This document shows positions 31,162-39,561 of a stretch of 53,472 bases of DNA, one piece after another. A model generated the notes under the pieces. That model was not told the DNA's origin. It was given only the letters and a program-made list of their open reading frames with translations, and did no database searches. Position numbers and translations under genes: made by a program. The DNA is from Massilia yuzhufengensis (GTDB taxonomy: Bacteria; Pseudomonadota; Gammaproteobacteria; Burkholderiales; Burkholderiaceae_D): contig NZ_FOLD01000037.1 of NCBI RefSeq assembly GCF_900112225.1, forward strand, positions 1 through 53,472, given 5' to 3'. Position 1 is the first letter of the stretch. Each line of letters opens with the position of its first letter.

Positions 31162-32121
31162 ATGAACAAGACGACTGAAAAATTTGCTGCCGCTCCCTTT
31201 ATTAAAGAGATAGGCCGCGGCGTGAAGGGCGCGCGCAGCATGTCGCGCGAAGATGCCTGCGCGCTCTACGCCGCCATGCTCGAGGGCAGGGTGTCCGACC
31301 TCGAACTGGGCGCCATCCTGCTGGCGATGCGCATCAAGGGCGAATCGGTCGAGGAGCTGGCCGGCTTCATGGATGCGGCCGAGACCTCGTTCGCCTTGCT
31401 GCCCAGCCCGCCGGGCGAGTTCGCCCCGGTACTCATCCCGAGCTACAACGGCGCGCGCAAGCTGGCCAACCTGACCCCGCTGCTGGCGCTGCTGCTGGCG
31501 CGCGAGGGTGTGCCGACCCTGGTGCATGGCGTGCGTAGCGACCCCGGCCGTGTGACGACCGCGGAAATCATGGCCGAACTGGGCCTGGCCGAAGCCGGCT
31601 CGAGCGCGGACATCCTGGATGCGGCGGCCAGCCTGCGCCCGGCCTTCATCCCGATCGAACGGCTGGCGCCCGAACTGGCCCACCTGCTGTCGCTGCGCCG
31701 CATCCTGGGCGTGCGCAATTCCACCCACACCCTGGTCAAGATCCTGCAACCCTACGATTGCCCGGCGCTGCGGCTGGTGTCCTACACCCATCCGGAGTAC
31801 CTAGAGACGCTCGGCGCGTATTTCACCAGCGCGGCGCCAAGCCAGCGCGGCGACGCCTTCCTGATGCGCGGCACCGAGGGCGAGACCGTCGCCAACCCCC
31901 ACCGCGCCCAGCAGATCGACTGGTTCCACGGCGGCCAACGCACCCTGCTGGTCGAGCGCGACGCGCCGGCAGACGTGCTGGCCGAGGTGCCGGAAGCGCG
32001 CGACGCGGCCACCACCGCGGCCTGGATCGCCGCCGCCCTGCGTGGCGACGTGCCGATTCCCCCCTCCATCGCGGCCCAGGCGGCGCAATGCCTGCGGGTC
32101 GCTCGGGCACTCCGGTCCTGA
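31162..32121 (+). CDS. ybiB: YbiB-family DNA-binding protein (TrpD2-like)
   Basis: The 319-residue protein resembles anthranilate phosphoribosyltransferase in fold but lacks its catalytic blocks. Such TrpD2/YbiB proteins bind nucleic acid non-specifically and in E. coli are SOS-linked. Features are KEIGRGVKGARSMSREDACA, a GAILLAMRIKGESVEELAGF helical domain, PVLIPSYNGARKLANLTPLL, then HGVRSDPGRVTTAEIM and RILGVRNSTHTLVKILQPYD. The start is the ATG at 31162 (MNKTTEKFAAAPF). It is followed by an intrinsic terminator. Confidence 0.9.
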   Translation: MNKTTEKFAAAPFIKEIGRGVKGARSMSREDACALYAAMLEGRVSDLELGAILLAMRIKGESVEELAGFMDAAETSFALLPSPPGEFAPVLIPSYNGARKLANLTPLLALLLAREGVPTLVHGVRSDPGRVTTAEIMAELGLAEAGSSADILDAAASLRPAFIPIERLAPELAHLLSLRRILGVRNSTHTLVKILQPYDCPALRLVSYTHPEYLETLGAYFTSAAPSQRGDAFLMRGTEGETVANPHRAQQIDWFHGGQRTLLVERDAPADVLAEVPEARDAATTAAWIAAALRGDVPIPPSIAAQAAQCLRVARALRS

Positions 32122-32144
32122 TCGACGCCTGTCATCGCACACAG

Positions 32145-32169
32145 AAGCCACCTTCACAGGTGGCTTTTG
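32145..32169 (+). terminator. Rho-independent terminator after ybiB
   Basis: The stem AAGCCACC / GGTGGCTT with loop TTCACA is followed by TTTGTGCTTT. It lies 24 bases beyond the ybiB stop and isolates it from the fibre operon. Confidence 0.85.
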
Positions 32170-32589
32170 TGCTTTCAGCGGGCCGTTTTCGCGCTACCCG
32201 TTGGATAAGAACAACATATGTACCAAGCAAACAAAAAAAATTATCGATGCCGCATACCAATATTGTTTGAAACATATTTTTGCCGTATTGACGCAATGTC
32301 CTCATGAATTTACGTTATGTGCGGCAAAAGTTTAGTGTTCCCGTTGCCGCCGCTCGGCTAAATGCATATACAAGTAACAATTATTGATGAATCTGACAAT
32401 ACGAAGCTTACAGTTGACTTACAGAAACAGTGATTTTGGACAAAATGCCGGTATTATTTTCGAGCAACATAGCAAAACGATACCGAACAGCAACATTGCG
32501 TGTTTCTCTGGTGGTAACGCGGTTCGGATGTCGTGATAACAGTCCGGCTCGAAGGATGCCGCTCCGTCACATACTGAAGGAAGACCAGA
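32170..32589 (+). promoter_or_regulatory. AT-rich leader upstream of the DUF4402 fibre operon
   Basis: About 420 bases have no supportable gene. The stretch at about 32210-32480 is strikingly AT-rich against the GC-rich background (runs such as AAACAAAAAAAATTATC), while the last 100 bases return to normal composition. A TTGACT box lies at 32414-32419, but no convincing -10 is found at the right distance. The region ends in GGAAG, a ribosome-binding site ten bases before the ATG of the first DUF4402 gene. Its composition suggests a nucleoid-protein-controlled promoter, which is an inference. Confidence 0.45.
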
Positions 32590-33120
32590 ATGACCAAGCA
32601 CGCTCGTTTCACCTCCCACCTGCCGCTGGCGGCACTCGCACTGGCATTGGCCGCCGCGACCGGCAGCGCGGCCGCCGCAGTCGCCACCGCCAGCTCGTCC
32701 AGCACCGTCGTCACGCCGATCGCCATCACCAAGGCAACCGACCTGTCCTTCGGCAGCTTCGCAGCCGGCGCCGGCGCCGGCTCCGTCACCGTGAGCACCA
32801 GCTCCGCCCGCACCCAGGTCGGCGTGGTCCTGATGGGCGGCACCATCACGGCCGCCAAGTTCGACGTGACCGGCCAGTCGGGCCTGAACTATTCGATCGT
32901 CCTGGGCGGCAGCACCGAACTGACTTCGGGCACCGACACCATGGCCTTCGCCACCGTCAGCGACCTGACCGGCGCCGGCGCCGTGACCGGCAACGTCAGC
33001 AGCGGCACCCTGGGCGCGGGCGGCCAGTCGATCTACGTCGGCGGCATCCTGACCGTGGGCGCCAACCAGGCCGCCGGCAGCTACACCGGCAACGTCAGCG
33101 CCACCGTGGTGTACGAGTAA
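32590..33120 (+). CDS. DUF4402 protein, probable fibre subunit
   Basis: The 176-residue exported protein has a signal peptide at residues 1-30 (MTKHARFTSHLPLAALALAL... AAAA). The mature part is a small Thr/Ser/Gly-rich beta protein: ITKATDLSFGSFAAGAGAGS, VTVSTSSARTQVGVVLMGG, FDVTGQSGLNYSIVL, and a C-terminal GGILTVGANQAAGSYTGNVS followed by ATVVYE. The final alternating-hydrophobic block and the GxLxVxxNQxxGxYxGxxxVxVxY ending are typical of DUF4402. That they act as subunits of chaperone-usher fibres is my inference from the two genes downstream. There are no Cys residues. It is first in a four-gene unit and likely the major subunit. Confidence 0.85.
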   Translation: MTKHARFTSHLPLAALALALAAATGSAAAAVATASSSSTVVTPIAITKATDLSFGSFAAGAGAGSVTVSTSSARTQVGVVLMGGTITAAKFDVTGQSGLNYSIVLGGSTELTSGTDTMAFATVSDLTGAGAVTGNVSSGTLGAGGQSIYVGGILTVGANQAAGSYTGNVSATVVYE

Positions 33121-33154
33121 GACCGTCCGGGTAGCGGCGTCGCCGGCCTGAACG

Positions 33155-33643
33155 ATGTTGCCGCGCCCTTGCCCGGCCTTCCTGCCCGCCAGCGCGCTGA
33201 CGCTGGCGGCGCTGTTGCCGCTCGCTGCGGCGCATGCCCAGCAGATCGTGCTCAACAACACACGCAGCCTCGATTTCGGCAGCTTCGTCGCCGCCAGCGG
33301 CGGCAGCATCACCATCAGCCCGACCGGCATGCGCACGCGCACCGGCGGCGTGGTGCTGCTCAATTCCCAGATGGCCGGCCAGGCCGGCTTCCTGGTGGCC
33401 AGGAGCGGCAGCGAGGGCGGCGACATGGCCGTCATCATCTCGCTGCCCGCCAATGGCAGCACGCGCCTGAGCAGCGGCGCCAACAGCATGGCGGTCGACA
33501 ATTTCGTCCACACCCCATCCACGCTGGCCTCGGTGCCCGCCGGCGGCGTCGCGCTGTCGGTGGGCGCCACCCTGAGCGTGGCGCCGAACCAGCCGGCCGG
33601 GAACTACACCGGCACGTTTCCCTTGATCGTCAATTTTCAGTAG
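33155..33643 (+). CDS. DUF4402 protein, second probable fibre subunit
   Basis: The 162-residue paralogue of the preceding gene lies 34 bases downstream. The signal peptide is about 1-28 (LPASALTLAALLPLAAAHAQ). The mature part begins QIVLNNTRSLDFGSFVAASG, continues GSITISPTGMRTRTGGVVLL, and ends with GATLSVAPNQPAGNYTGTFP followed by LIVNFQ, the same closing pattern as the first protein. Divergence between the two suggests different roles, for example shaft and tip or anchor. It ends ten bases before the chaperone gene. Confidence 0.83.
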   Translation: MLPRPCPAFLPASALTLAALLPLAAAHAQQIVLNNTRSLDFGSFVAASGGSITISPTGMRTRTGGVVLLNSQMAGQAGFLVARSGSEGGDMAVIISLPANGSTRLSSGANSMAVDNFVHTPSTLASVPAGGVALSVGATLSVAPNQPAGNYTGTFPLIVNFQ

Positions 33644-33653
33644 GCTAGAACCC

Positions 33654-34517
33654 ATGTTTTTCCAGCTGTCCGCACCTGTCTTGCCGCGCCACCTGCGCCT
33701 TGCGTCCTTCTTCCTCCTGGCCGGCCTGCTGCTGGCCCTGTCCCGCCCCGCGCACGCGGACCTGATGCTGCACCCGACCCGGATCGTGTTCGACAAGAAC
33801 CAGCGCGCCGCCCAGGTCGAACTGATCAACAACGGCAGCAAGCCGGCCAGCTACCGGATCACCCTGGTCAACCGCCGCATGACCGAAGCCGGCCAGTTCG
33901 AGCCGGCCGACAGCGCGCAGGACGGCGAGCGCTTCGCCGACAGCATGCTGCGCTATTCGCCGCGCCAGGTCACGCTGCAGCCGGGCACCGCGCAGACCGT
34001 GCGCCTGATGCTGCGCAAGCCCGCCGACCTGCAGGAAGGCGAATACCGCTCGCACCTGCTGTTCGACAAGCTGCCGGACGTCGAAGGCAGCGCCAGCATC
34101 GAAAGCCGCAGCGACAGCAAGCAGATCGGCGTCGTGATGAACGCCCTGGTCGGCGCCTCGATGCCGGTGATCGTGCGCCACGGGAACGTGGCCGCGACCG
34201 TCAAGCTCGACGGGCTGGCGCTGCAGAAGGACGCGGCGCGCCGCCCACTGCTGGCCCTGCGCTTCGAGCGCGAAGGCGCCAGCTCGGTGTACGGCGACGT
34301 CAGCGTCAGCTTCACCCCGCGCGGCGGCAAGACGGTCAGCCTGGGGCAGGTCGCCGGGATTGCCGTCTACACCCCGAACCGCCTGCGCCATGCCACGCTG
34401 CCGCTGCAGGTGCCGCCCGGCGTGACCCTGGCCGGCGGCGTGCTCGAGGCCAGCTTCCGCGACCGCCCCGAAGCGGGCGGCAAGCTGCTGGCCCAGGCCA
34501 GCCTGGCGCTGCCCTGA
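33654..34517 (+). CDS. PapD-like periplasmic fimbrial chaperone
   Basis: The 287-residue protein has a signal peptide ending near ALSRPAHA (residue about 34). The first Ig-like domain reads DLMLHPTRIVFDKNQRAAQV, ELINNGSKPASYRITLVNRR and MLRYSPRQVTLQPGTAQTVR, which is the pilus-chaperone F1/G1 strand pattern followed by LMLRKPADLQEGEYRSHLLF. The second domain is longer than in classical FimC (about 150 residues). Such chaperones complete subunits by donor-strand exchange and deliver them to the usher. It sits directly between the subunit genes and the usher gene (25-base gap), so the operon is probably one transcript. Confidence 0.87.
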   Translation: MFFQLSAPVLPRHLRLASFFLLAGLLLALSRPAHADLMLHPTRIVFDKNQRAAQVELINNGSKPASYRITLVNRRMTEAGQFEPADSAQDGERFADSMLRYSPRQVTLQPGTAQTVRLMLRKPADLQEGEYRSHLLFDKLPDVEGSASIESRSDSKQIGVVMNALVGASMPVIVRHGNVAATVKLDGLALQKDAARRPLLALRFEREGASSVYGDVSVSFTPRGGKTVSLGQVAGIAVYTPNRLRHATLPLQVPPGVTLAGGVLEASFRDRPEAGGKLLAQASLALP

Positions 34518-34542
34518 GCCGCGGGAGACTTCGCTGGCGACG

Positions 34543-37161
34543 ATGCGGGTATCCAGAACAGGCGTCCTTGTCGCGGGACTGCTGTTGCTGCCGGTGTTGC
34601 CGCCTGGCGCGGCCGCGGCCCCGTCGCCGGCTTCCGAGACCAACCTCGTCCTGCTGGAAGTCCGGCTCGGCAACCAGGTCCTGTCCGACGCCGTCAACGG
34701 CTACGAGATCGGGCGCGACGTCTTCCTGCCGCTGGGAGAAATGGCGCGCCTGCTGACCCTGGCCATCCGCGTGTCGCCGGGGGAAGGGCGGGCCAGCGGC
34801 TACATCCTGCAGGAAAAGCGCGGCTTCAGCCTCGACGTGCCGGGCCGCGTGCTGGAGGTGGCCGGCAAGCGCGAAGACATCGACCGCGCGCAGTTCAAGC
34901 TGTACCCCGACGAAATCTATGTGGCCAGCAAGCTGCTGGCGCGCCTGTTGCCGGTGGACCTGGAGCTCGACATGTCGAACCTGGTCCTCAAGGTCCGGCC
35001 GCGCGAGCAATTGCCGCTGCAGGCGCGCCTCGGCCGGCGCGAGCGCGGCAGCCTGCCCGGCGCCCCGGGCGGCTACACCGACCCGGGCTATCCGCGTCTG
35101 GCCACGCCCTACCGGCTGGCCGCCATGCCCTTCATCGACCAGACGGTCGGGGTATCGGCGACCAGGAACGACGGCCGCCGCCAGCTTGACACGGCCTACA
35201 CCGGCTACCTGACCACCGACCTGCTCGGCATGGAAGCCAGCCTGTACGCGAGCCGCAAGCGCAACGATCCCGCGAGCGGCCTGCGCCTGACGCTGGGGCG
35301 CCACGATCCCGACGCCGGCCTGCTCGGCCCGCTGCACGCGCGCACCGCCCTGTTCGGCAGCGTGCCGCTGCCGGGCGTGCCGAATATTTCCTTCAGCAGC
35401 CCGACCGGCAACGGCGTGGTGGTGAGCAACCGCCCGCTCAACCAGCCGACCAGCTTCGACCGCCACACGCTGCAGGGCGCGCTGGCGCCGGGCTGGGACG
35501 TCGAGCTCTACTACAACGAGGCGCTGGTCGGCTTCCAGCAATCGCGCCCCGACGGCAAGTACAGCTTCGAAGACATGCCGCTGGCCTATGGCCCCAATGA
35601 ATTCCGGCTGGTCTTCCACGGCCCGCTGGGCCAGTTGCGGGTGGAGCGTCAGAGCTTCCTGCTGGAACAGTCCGCCGTGCCGCGCGGCGCCCTGTACTAC
35701 GACGCCGGCGCCCACCGCGACCTGCGCGGACGCGAGCGCGCATTGGCGCAGTTCGAGTGGGGCGTGGGCGAGGGCATCAACGCCATCGGCGGCTGGCAGC
35801 GCGTGCCGCGCTTCGACGGCAGCGCGCGCAGCTACGCCAACCTGGGCCTGCGCGGCTACTGGAACAGCGTCATCGGCACGCTGGACGCCATCCGGGCGCA
35901 GGATGGCGGTACGCTGGCGCAAGTGGGCATCAAGACGCGCGTCGGCCTCGTGGCCCTGTCGGCCAGCCATGCGCAGCTGAACAAATTCCAGAGCGAATTC
36001 TTTACCCAGACGATGAATCCGGTGCGCCTGCGCGACGAGCTGCGCGCCGAAGGCGTGGTGGCGCCCGGCGGCGGCCAGTTCTTCCCGGTGGCGCTGCAGC
36101 TGCGGCGCGACCGGCTCGCTTCGGGTACGCGCAACATGGAAGTGCTGGGGCGGGTGTCGGCCTACCGCGACGGCACCGCGCTGACCAACGGGCTGCGCTG
36201 GCAATCGCTCGGCGGCAGCGAGCTGGCCGACGGCGCCTTCCAGGTGAGCCGGCGGGTGGCGGGCATCGGCCTGACCGGCCAGCTGCACTACACCATCGCC
36301 CCCGACACCGCGCTGGGCAGCGCCGCCGTCGCGGGCGACTACTACCTGAACGACGGCTACCTGCTGAACCTGGGCTTGACCCGCCTGTTCCAGCAGCGCG
36401 AGCTGCGCGTCACCGGCGGGCTCAACAAGAGCCTGGGCAGCTACGGGCTCGGCATCAACGGCTACTATTCCAACCGCCACGACTACGGCCTCGGCCTGCA
36501 GTTCTTCATGGCCATGGGACTGGAGCCGCGCAGCAGCCGCCTGCTGACGGACGCCCAGCCCATGGCCAGCCTGGGCGCGGCCTCGATCCGCGTGTTCCTC
36601 GACAAGGACCTGAACGGCATCATGGATGGCGCCGACGAAGCGATTGGCGGCGCCGGCTTCATCGTCAACGGCGCCAACTACGCGGCCCGCACCGACGCCG
36701 CCGGCATCGCCTACCTGCCGCGCCTGCCGCCGCACCTGAACACCGACATCGGCCTGGACCCGAACACCCTCGACGACCCGCAATGGCAGCCGCGCCTTTC
36801 CGGCGTGCGCATCGTGCCGCGGCCGGGCAAGGTCAGCCAGCTCGAGTTCGCCGTCAACCTGACGGGGGAGGTGGATGGCAGCACCTATTTATATGCCAAC
36901 GGGACGCGGCGGGCGATCGGGGACTTGAAGCTGGAACTGGTGGATGCGTCGGGCAAGGTCGCGGCCACCATCAGCAGCGCGGCGGACGGGTATTTTGTGA
37001 TGACCGGGATCTTTCCGGGAGAGTATTTATTGCGAGTGTCGCGCGAGCAGCTCAAGCGGTTGGGGCTGACGGATACGGGGATGCATGTCATCACGATCGG
37101 GCGGGATGGGACGGTGCTCAATGGAAGGGATGTGGATGTGCGGGCGGAGGATGAAACCTAG
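34543..37161 (+). CDS. Usher-like outer-membrane protein with C-terminal beta-sandwich domains
   Basis: The 872-residue protein has a signal peptide (LVAGLLLLPVLPPGAAAAP). An N-terminal domain at about 30-160 (NLVLLEVRLGNQVLSDAVNG, DVFLPLGEMARLLTL) is followed by a long region of about 170-690. That region alternates amphipathic strands (YLTTDLLGMEASLYASRKRN, GWDVELYYNEALVGFQQSRP, GPNEFRLVFHGPLGQLRVER), typical of a beta barrel of usher type. At about 690-870 two small beta-sandwich modules follow: an SdrB-like one with FLDKDLNGIMDGADEAIGG, and a carboxypeptidase-regulatory-like one (GDLKLELVDASGKVAATISS, DGYFVMTGIFPGEYLLRVSR). It probably secretes and assembles the DUF4402 fibre. Only the operon context and fold style support this; the classical FimD signature is not obvious. 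Confidence 0.82.
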   Translation: MRVSRTGVLVAGLLLLPVLPPGAAAAPSPASETNLVLLEVRLGNQVLSDAVNGYEIGRDVFLPLGEMARLLTLAIRVSPGEGRASGYILQEKRGFSLDVPGRVLEVAGKREDIDRAQFKLYPDEIYVASKLLARLLPVDLELDMSNLVLKVRPREQLPLQARLGRRERGSLPGAPGGYTDPGYPRLATPYRLAAMPFIDQTVGVSATRNDGRRQLDTAYTGYLTTDLLGMEASLYASRKRNDPASGLRLTLGRHDPDAGLLGPLHARTALFGSVPLPGVPNISFSSPTGNGVVVSNRPLNQPTSFDRHTLQGALAPGWDVELYYNEALVGFQQSRPDGKYSFEDMPLAYGPNEFRLVFHGPLGQLRVERQSFLLEQSAVPRGALYYDAGAHRDLRGRERALAQFEWGVGEGINAIGGWQRVPRFDGSARSYANLGLRGYWNSVIGTLDAIRAQDGGTLAQVGIKTRVGLVALSASHAQLNKFQSEFFTQTMNPVRLRDELRAEGVVAPGGGQFFPVALQLRRDRLASGTRNMEVLGRVSAYRDGTALTNGLRWQSLGGSELADGAFQVSRRVAGIGLTGQLHYTIAPDTALGSAAVAGDYYLNDGYLLNLGLTRLFQQRELRVTGGLNKSLGSYGLGINGYYSNRHDYGLGLQFFMAMGLEPRSSRLLTDAQPMASLGAASIRVFLDKDLNGIMDGADEAIGGAGFIVNGANYAARTDAAGIAYLPRLPPHLNTDIGLDPNTLDDPQWQPRLSGVRIVPRPGKVSQLEFAVNLTGEVDGSTYLYANGTRRAIGDLKLELVDASGKVAATISSAADGYFVMTGIFPGEYLLRVSREQLKRLGLTDTGMHVITIGRDGTVLNGRDVDVRAEDET

Positions 37162-37197
37162 CGTCGTCACGCCACGCTATCGGGACGCGACGAACTT

Positions 37198-37337
37198 GGG
37201 TTCCGGCCTGCGCCGGAACGACGTGCTTATGTACGTAGTAGAGGTCAGAGATATCGATAGCCGAAAGACCGTCGTACGCGCCACTGGCGCCTACGACTTC
37301 CGGCGCAGGCGGGAACAATGCCGCCGGCATTGTTCCC
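37198..37337. repeat. Cluster of hairpin repeats after the usher gene
   Basis: Three elements lie here. GTTCCGGCCTGCGCCGGAAC-type sequence at 37198-37220 is the same REP-like family as at 10337 and 27067. A diverged TTCCGGCGCAGGCGGGAA copy is at 37298-37315. GGGAACAATGCC-GCC-GGCATTGTTCCC at 37311-37337 is a perfect 12-base-arm palindrome. They may terminate the fibre operon transcript. No gene is present in 37162-37432. Confidence 0.75.
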
Positions 37338-37432
37338 CCCAATCTTGCCTGTACACCACCCCCCTCCGCTTCCACCCACCCAGGTGAACCGTATACAATG
37401 CCCGGTTTGGCTTCTCGCAGGACACCCACGCA

Positions 37433-38650
37433 ATGGCAAAACAATACGATGTCGTAGTAATCGGCGCGGGCGCGGCCGGCATGATGTGTGCGGCGGTTGC
37501 TGCGCAGCGCGGCAAGAGCGTGGTGCTGATCGACCATGCCGAGCGCCTGGCCGAAAAGATCCGCATTTCCGGCGGCGGCCGCTGCAATTTCACCAACGTG
37601 AACGCCGCGCCGGCCAACTTCCTGTCCCAGAATCCGAACTTCTGCCGCAGCGCGCTGTCACGCTACACGCCGCAGGACTTCCTCGCCCTCGTCAAGAAAT
37701 ACCGCATCGCCCACCACGAGAAGCACAAGGGCCAGCTGTTCTGCGACGATTCGTCCGAACAGATCATCCAGATGCTGCGCGCCGAATGCGCCGCGGGCGA
37801 GGTCAGCTGGCGCACGCCGTGCAAGGTCGCCGGCATCGAGAAGCTCGAAACGGGCTTCCTGGTCACGGCGGAAGGCGGCGACATCGCATGCGAGAGCGTG
37901 GTGATTGCCACCGGCGGCCTGTCGATCCCGAAGATCGGCGCCACCGACTTCGGCTACCGCATCGCGACCCAGTTCGGGCTCGGGATCGTCGAGCCGCGCC
38001 CGGGCCTGGTGCCACTGACCTTCGACGGCCCGAGCTGGGAAGCCTTCGTGCCGCTGGCCGGCATCGCGCTGGAAGTGGAAGTGAGCACCGGCAGCGCCAA
38101 GGCCAAGGGGAAGGGGGCCGCCCAGCGTGGGCATTTCCGCGAAGACCTGCTGTTCACCCACCGCGGCCTGTCGGGCCCGGCGATCCTGCAGATCTCCAGC
38201 TACTGGCAGCCCGGCACCCCGATCGTGATCGACCTGCTGCCCGAGATGGACGTGGCCGAGGAACTCATCGGCATGAAGTCGACCGTGAAAAAGCAGATGG
38301 GCAATGTGCTGGCGCAGTGGTTGCCCACCCGCCTGGCCGAAGGCCTGCTGCTGGCCAATGGTTTCGCCCTGGATGCGCGCCTGGCCGACATGCCCGATGC
38401 CAAGCTGCGCAAGCTGGGCGATGCCATCAACCGCTGGGCCATCGTCCCGACGGGCTCGGAAGGCTACAGGAAGGCCGAGGTGACCCTGGGTGGCGTCGAT
38501 ACGCGTGAACTGTCCCAGCAGACCATGATGGCCAACAAGGTCCAGGGGCTGTATTTCATTGGCGAGACGGTCGACGTGACCGGCTGGCTAGGGGGCTACA
38601 ACTTCCAGTGGGCATGGGCCTCCGGCTACGTTGCCGGCAGCAGCGTTTGA
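37433..38650 (+). CDS. NAD(P)/FAD-dependent flavoprotein, HI0933/BaiN family
   Basis: The 405-residue cytosolic protein has the FAD-binding GAGAAGMMCAAVAAQRGKSV near the N-terminus, ISGGGRCNFTNVNA, VVIATGGLSIPKIGATDFGY, and a C-terminal GLYFIGETVDVTGWLGGYNF followed by QWAWASGYVAG. This is the HI0933-like (BaiN/RdsA) family. The physiological substrate is not established. It follows a gap rich in hairpin repeats and precedes rpsU, so it appears to have its own promoter. Confidence 0.92.
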   Translation: MAKQYDVVVIGAGAAGMMCAAVAAQRGKSVVLIDHAERLAEKIRISGGGRCNFTNVNAAPANFLSQNPNFCRSALSRYTPQDFLALVKKYRIAHHEKHKGQLFCDDSSEQIIQMLRAECAAGEVSWRTPCKVAGIEKLETGFLVTAEGGDIACESVVIATGGLSIPKIGATDFGYRIATQFGLGIVEPRPGLVPLTFDGPSWEAFVPLAGIALEVEVSTGSAKAKGKGAAQRGHFREDLLFTHRGLSGPAILQISSYWQPGTPIVIDLLPEMDVAEELIGMKSTVKKQMGNVLAQWLPTRLAEGLLLANGFALDARLADMPDAKLRKLGDAINRWAIVPTGSEGYRKAEVTLGGVDTRELSQQTMMANKVQGLYFIGETVDVTGWLGGYNFQWAWASGYVAGSSV

Positions 38651-38718
38651 CGCGTAAATGGCACTGTAGCAATTCAGGGACAGCTTCATAAAACCTTCCA
38701 CTGAACGGCAATTGATGC

Positions 38719-38724
38719 TAGAAT
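38719..38724 (+). promoter_or_regulatory. Candidate -10 box of rpsU
   Basis: TAGAAT lies 36 bases before the rpsU start, in the first AT-rich stretch after the flavoprotein gene. No good -35 partner is seen (TTCCAC is 17 bases upstream), so this is tentative. Confidence 0.3.
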
Positions 38725-38759
38725 TTCGTTCTTCCCAAATCCAACGGTTTCATTTTTAC

Positions 38760-38972
38760 ATGACCACTATCCGCCTTAAAGAAAACGAGCCGTTCGAAGT
38801 CGCAATGCGTCGCTTCAAGCGCACTATCGAAAAAACTGGTCTGCTGACCGAACTGCGCGCACGCGAGTTCTACGAAAAGCCAACTGCAGAACGCAAGCGC
38901 AAGCTCGCCGCTGCCGTGAAGCGCCACTACAAGCGCATCCGCAGCCAGCAACTGCCTAAGAAACTGTACTAA
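38760..38972 (+). CDS. rpsU: 30S ribosomal protein S21
   Basis: The 70-residue protein MTTIRLKENEPFEVAMRRFK... is the full S21 sequence with the basic C-terminal RHYKRIRSQQLPKKLY. It binds the 30S platform and helps start-site selection. The ATG at 38760 fits the family length; the upstream 16 codons in frame are leader. It begins the rpsU-yqeY-dnaG-rpoD macromolecular-synthesis cluster. Codon use is less GC-biased at several positions, as expected for a highly expressed ribosomal gene. Confidence 0.97.
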   Translation: MTTIRLKENEPFEVAMRRFKRTIEKTGLLTELRAREFYEKPTAERKRKLAAAVKRHYKRIRSQQLPKKLY

Positions 38973-39035
38973 GACGGCACTGCCGGCTTGACCCGGTGAC
39001 AGATGCTGTCCCGGCGAGTCGCTGAGCGTCAGCAA

Positions 39036-39066
39036 GCCCGCTCCGGTTGTTACCGCGGCGGGTTTT
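39036..39066 (+). terminator. Possible attenuator-type hairpin after rpsU
   Basis: GCCCGCTCCGG...CCGCGGCGGGTTTTG forms an imperfect stem followed by four T. It lies between rpsU and yqeY and could partially terminate, lowering expression of the downstream genes relative to S21. The short T-run makes it weak. Confidence 0.5.
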
Positions 39067-39097
39067 GTCGTTTAAATCAATCGAACACGGAGAATCC

Positions 39098-39547
39098 ATG
39101 AGCCTGAAAGCACAAATCACCGAGGACATGAAAAACGCGATGCGCGCCAAGGACAGCGGCCGCCTGGCCGCCATCCGCCTGATCCTGGCCGACATCAAGC
39201 GCAAGGAAGTCGACGAGCAGATCGAGCTCGACGATACCCAGGTCCTGGCGATCGTCGAGAAGATGATCAAGCAGCGCAAGGATTCGATCACCCAGTTCGA
39301 AGCCGGCGGCCGTGCCGACCTGGCGGACATCGAGAAGGCCGAGCTGGTGATCCTGGCCGAGTACATGCCGGCCGGCCTGTCGGACGAGGAAATCGCGGCG
39401 GAAGTCGCCGCCGCCGTGGCCTCGACCGGCGCGTCCGGTCCGCAGGACATGGGCAAGCTGATGGGCGTGCTCAAGCCGAAGCTGGCGGGCCGTGCCGACA
39501 TGACCGTGGTGTCGGGATTGGTGAAGAAGGCGCTGTCCGGCGGCTGA
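39098..39547 (+). CDS. yqeY: GatB/YqeY domain protein
   Basis: The 149-residue protein starts at the ATG at 39098 after GGAGAATCC (MSLKAQITEDMKNAMRAKDS). It has the whole YqeY fold: RLAAIRLILADIKRKEVDEQ, KQRKDSITQFEAGGRADL, AELVILAEYMPAGLSDEEIA and a C-terminal GKLMGVLKPKLAGRADMTVV. It resembles the tRNA-binding tail of GatB; its role is not established. Its position between rpsU and dnaG is a common betaproteobacterial order. Confidence 0.95.
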   Translation: MSLKAQITEDMKNAMRAKDSGRLAAIRLILADIKRKEVDEQIELDDTQVLAIVEKMIKQRKDSITQFEAGGRADLADIEKAELVILAEYMPAGLSDEEIAAEVAAAVASTGASGPQDMGKLMGVLKPKLAGRADMTVVSGLVKKALSGG

Positions 39548-39561
39548 CCATACGTTCGTTG

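Noticed and set aside
32419..33570. A 383-residue minus-strand frame across the DUF4402 genes.
   Set aside because: It is the antisense shadow of two genes with signal peptides and family matches on the plus strand; its composition is Gly/Ala/Asp-rich without a fold.
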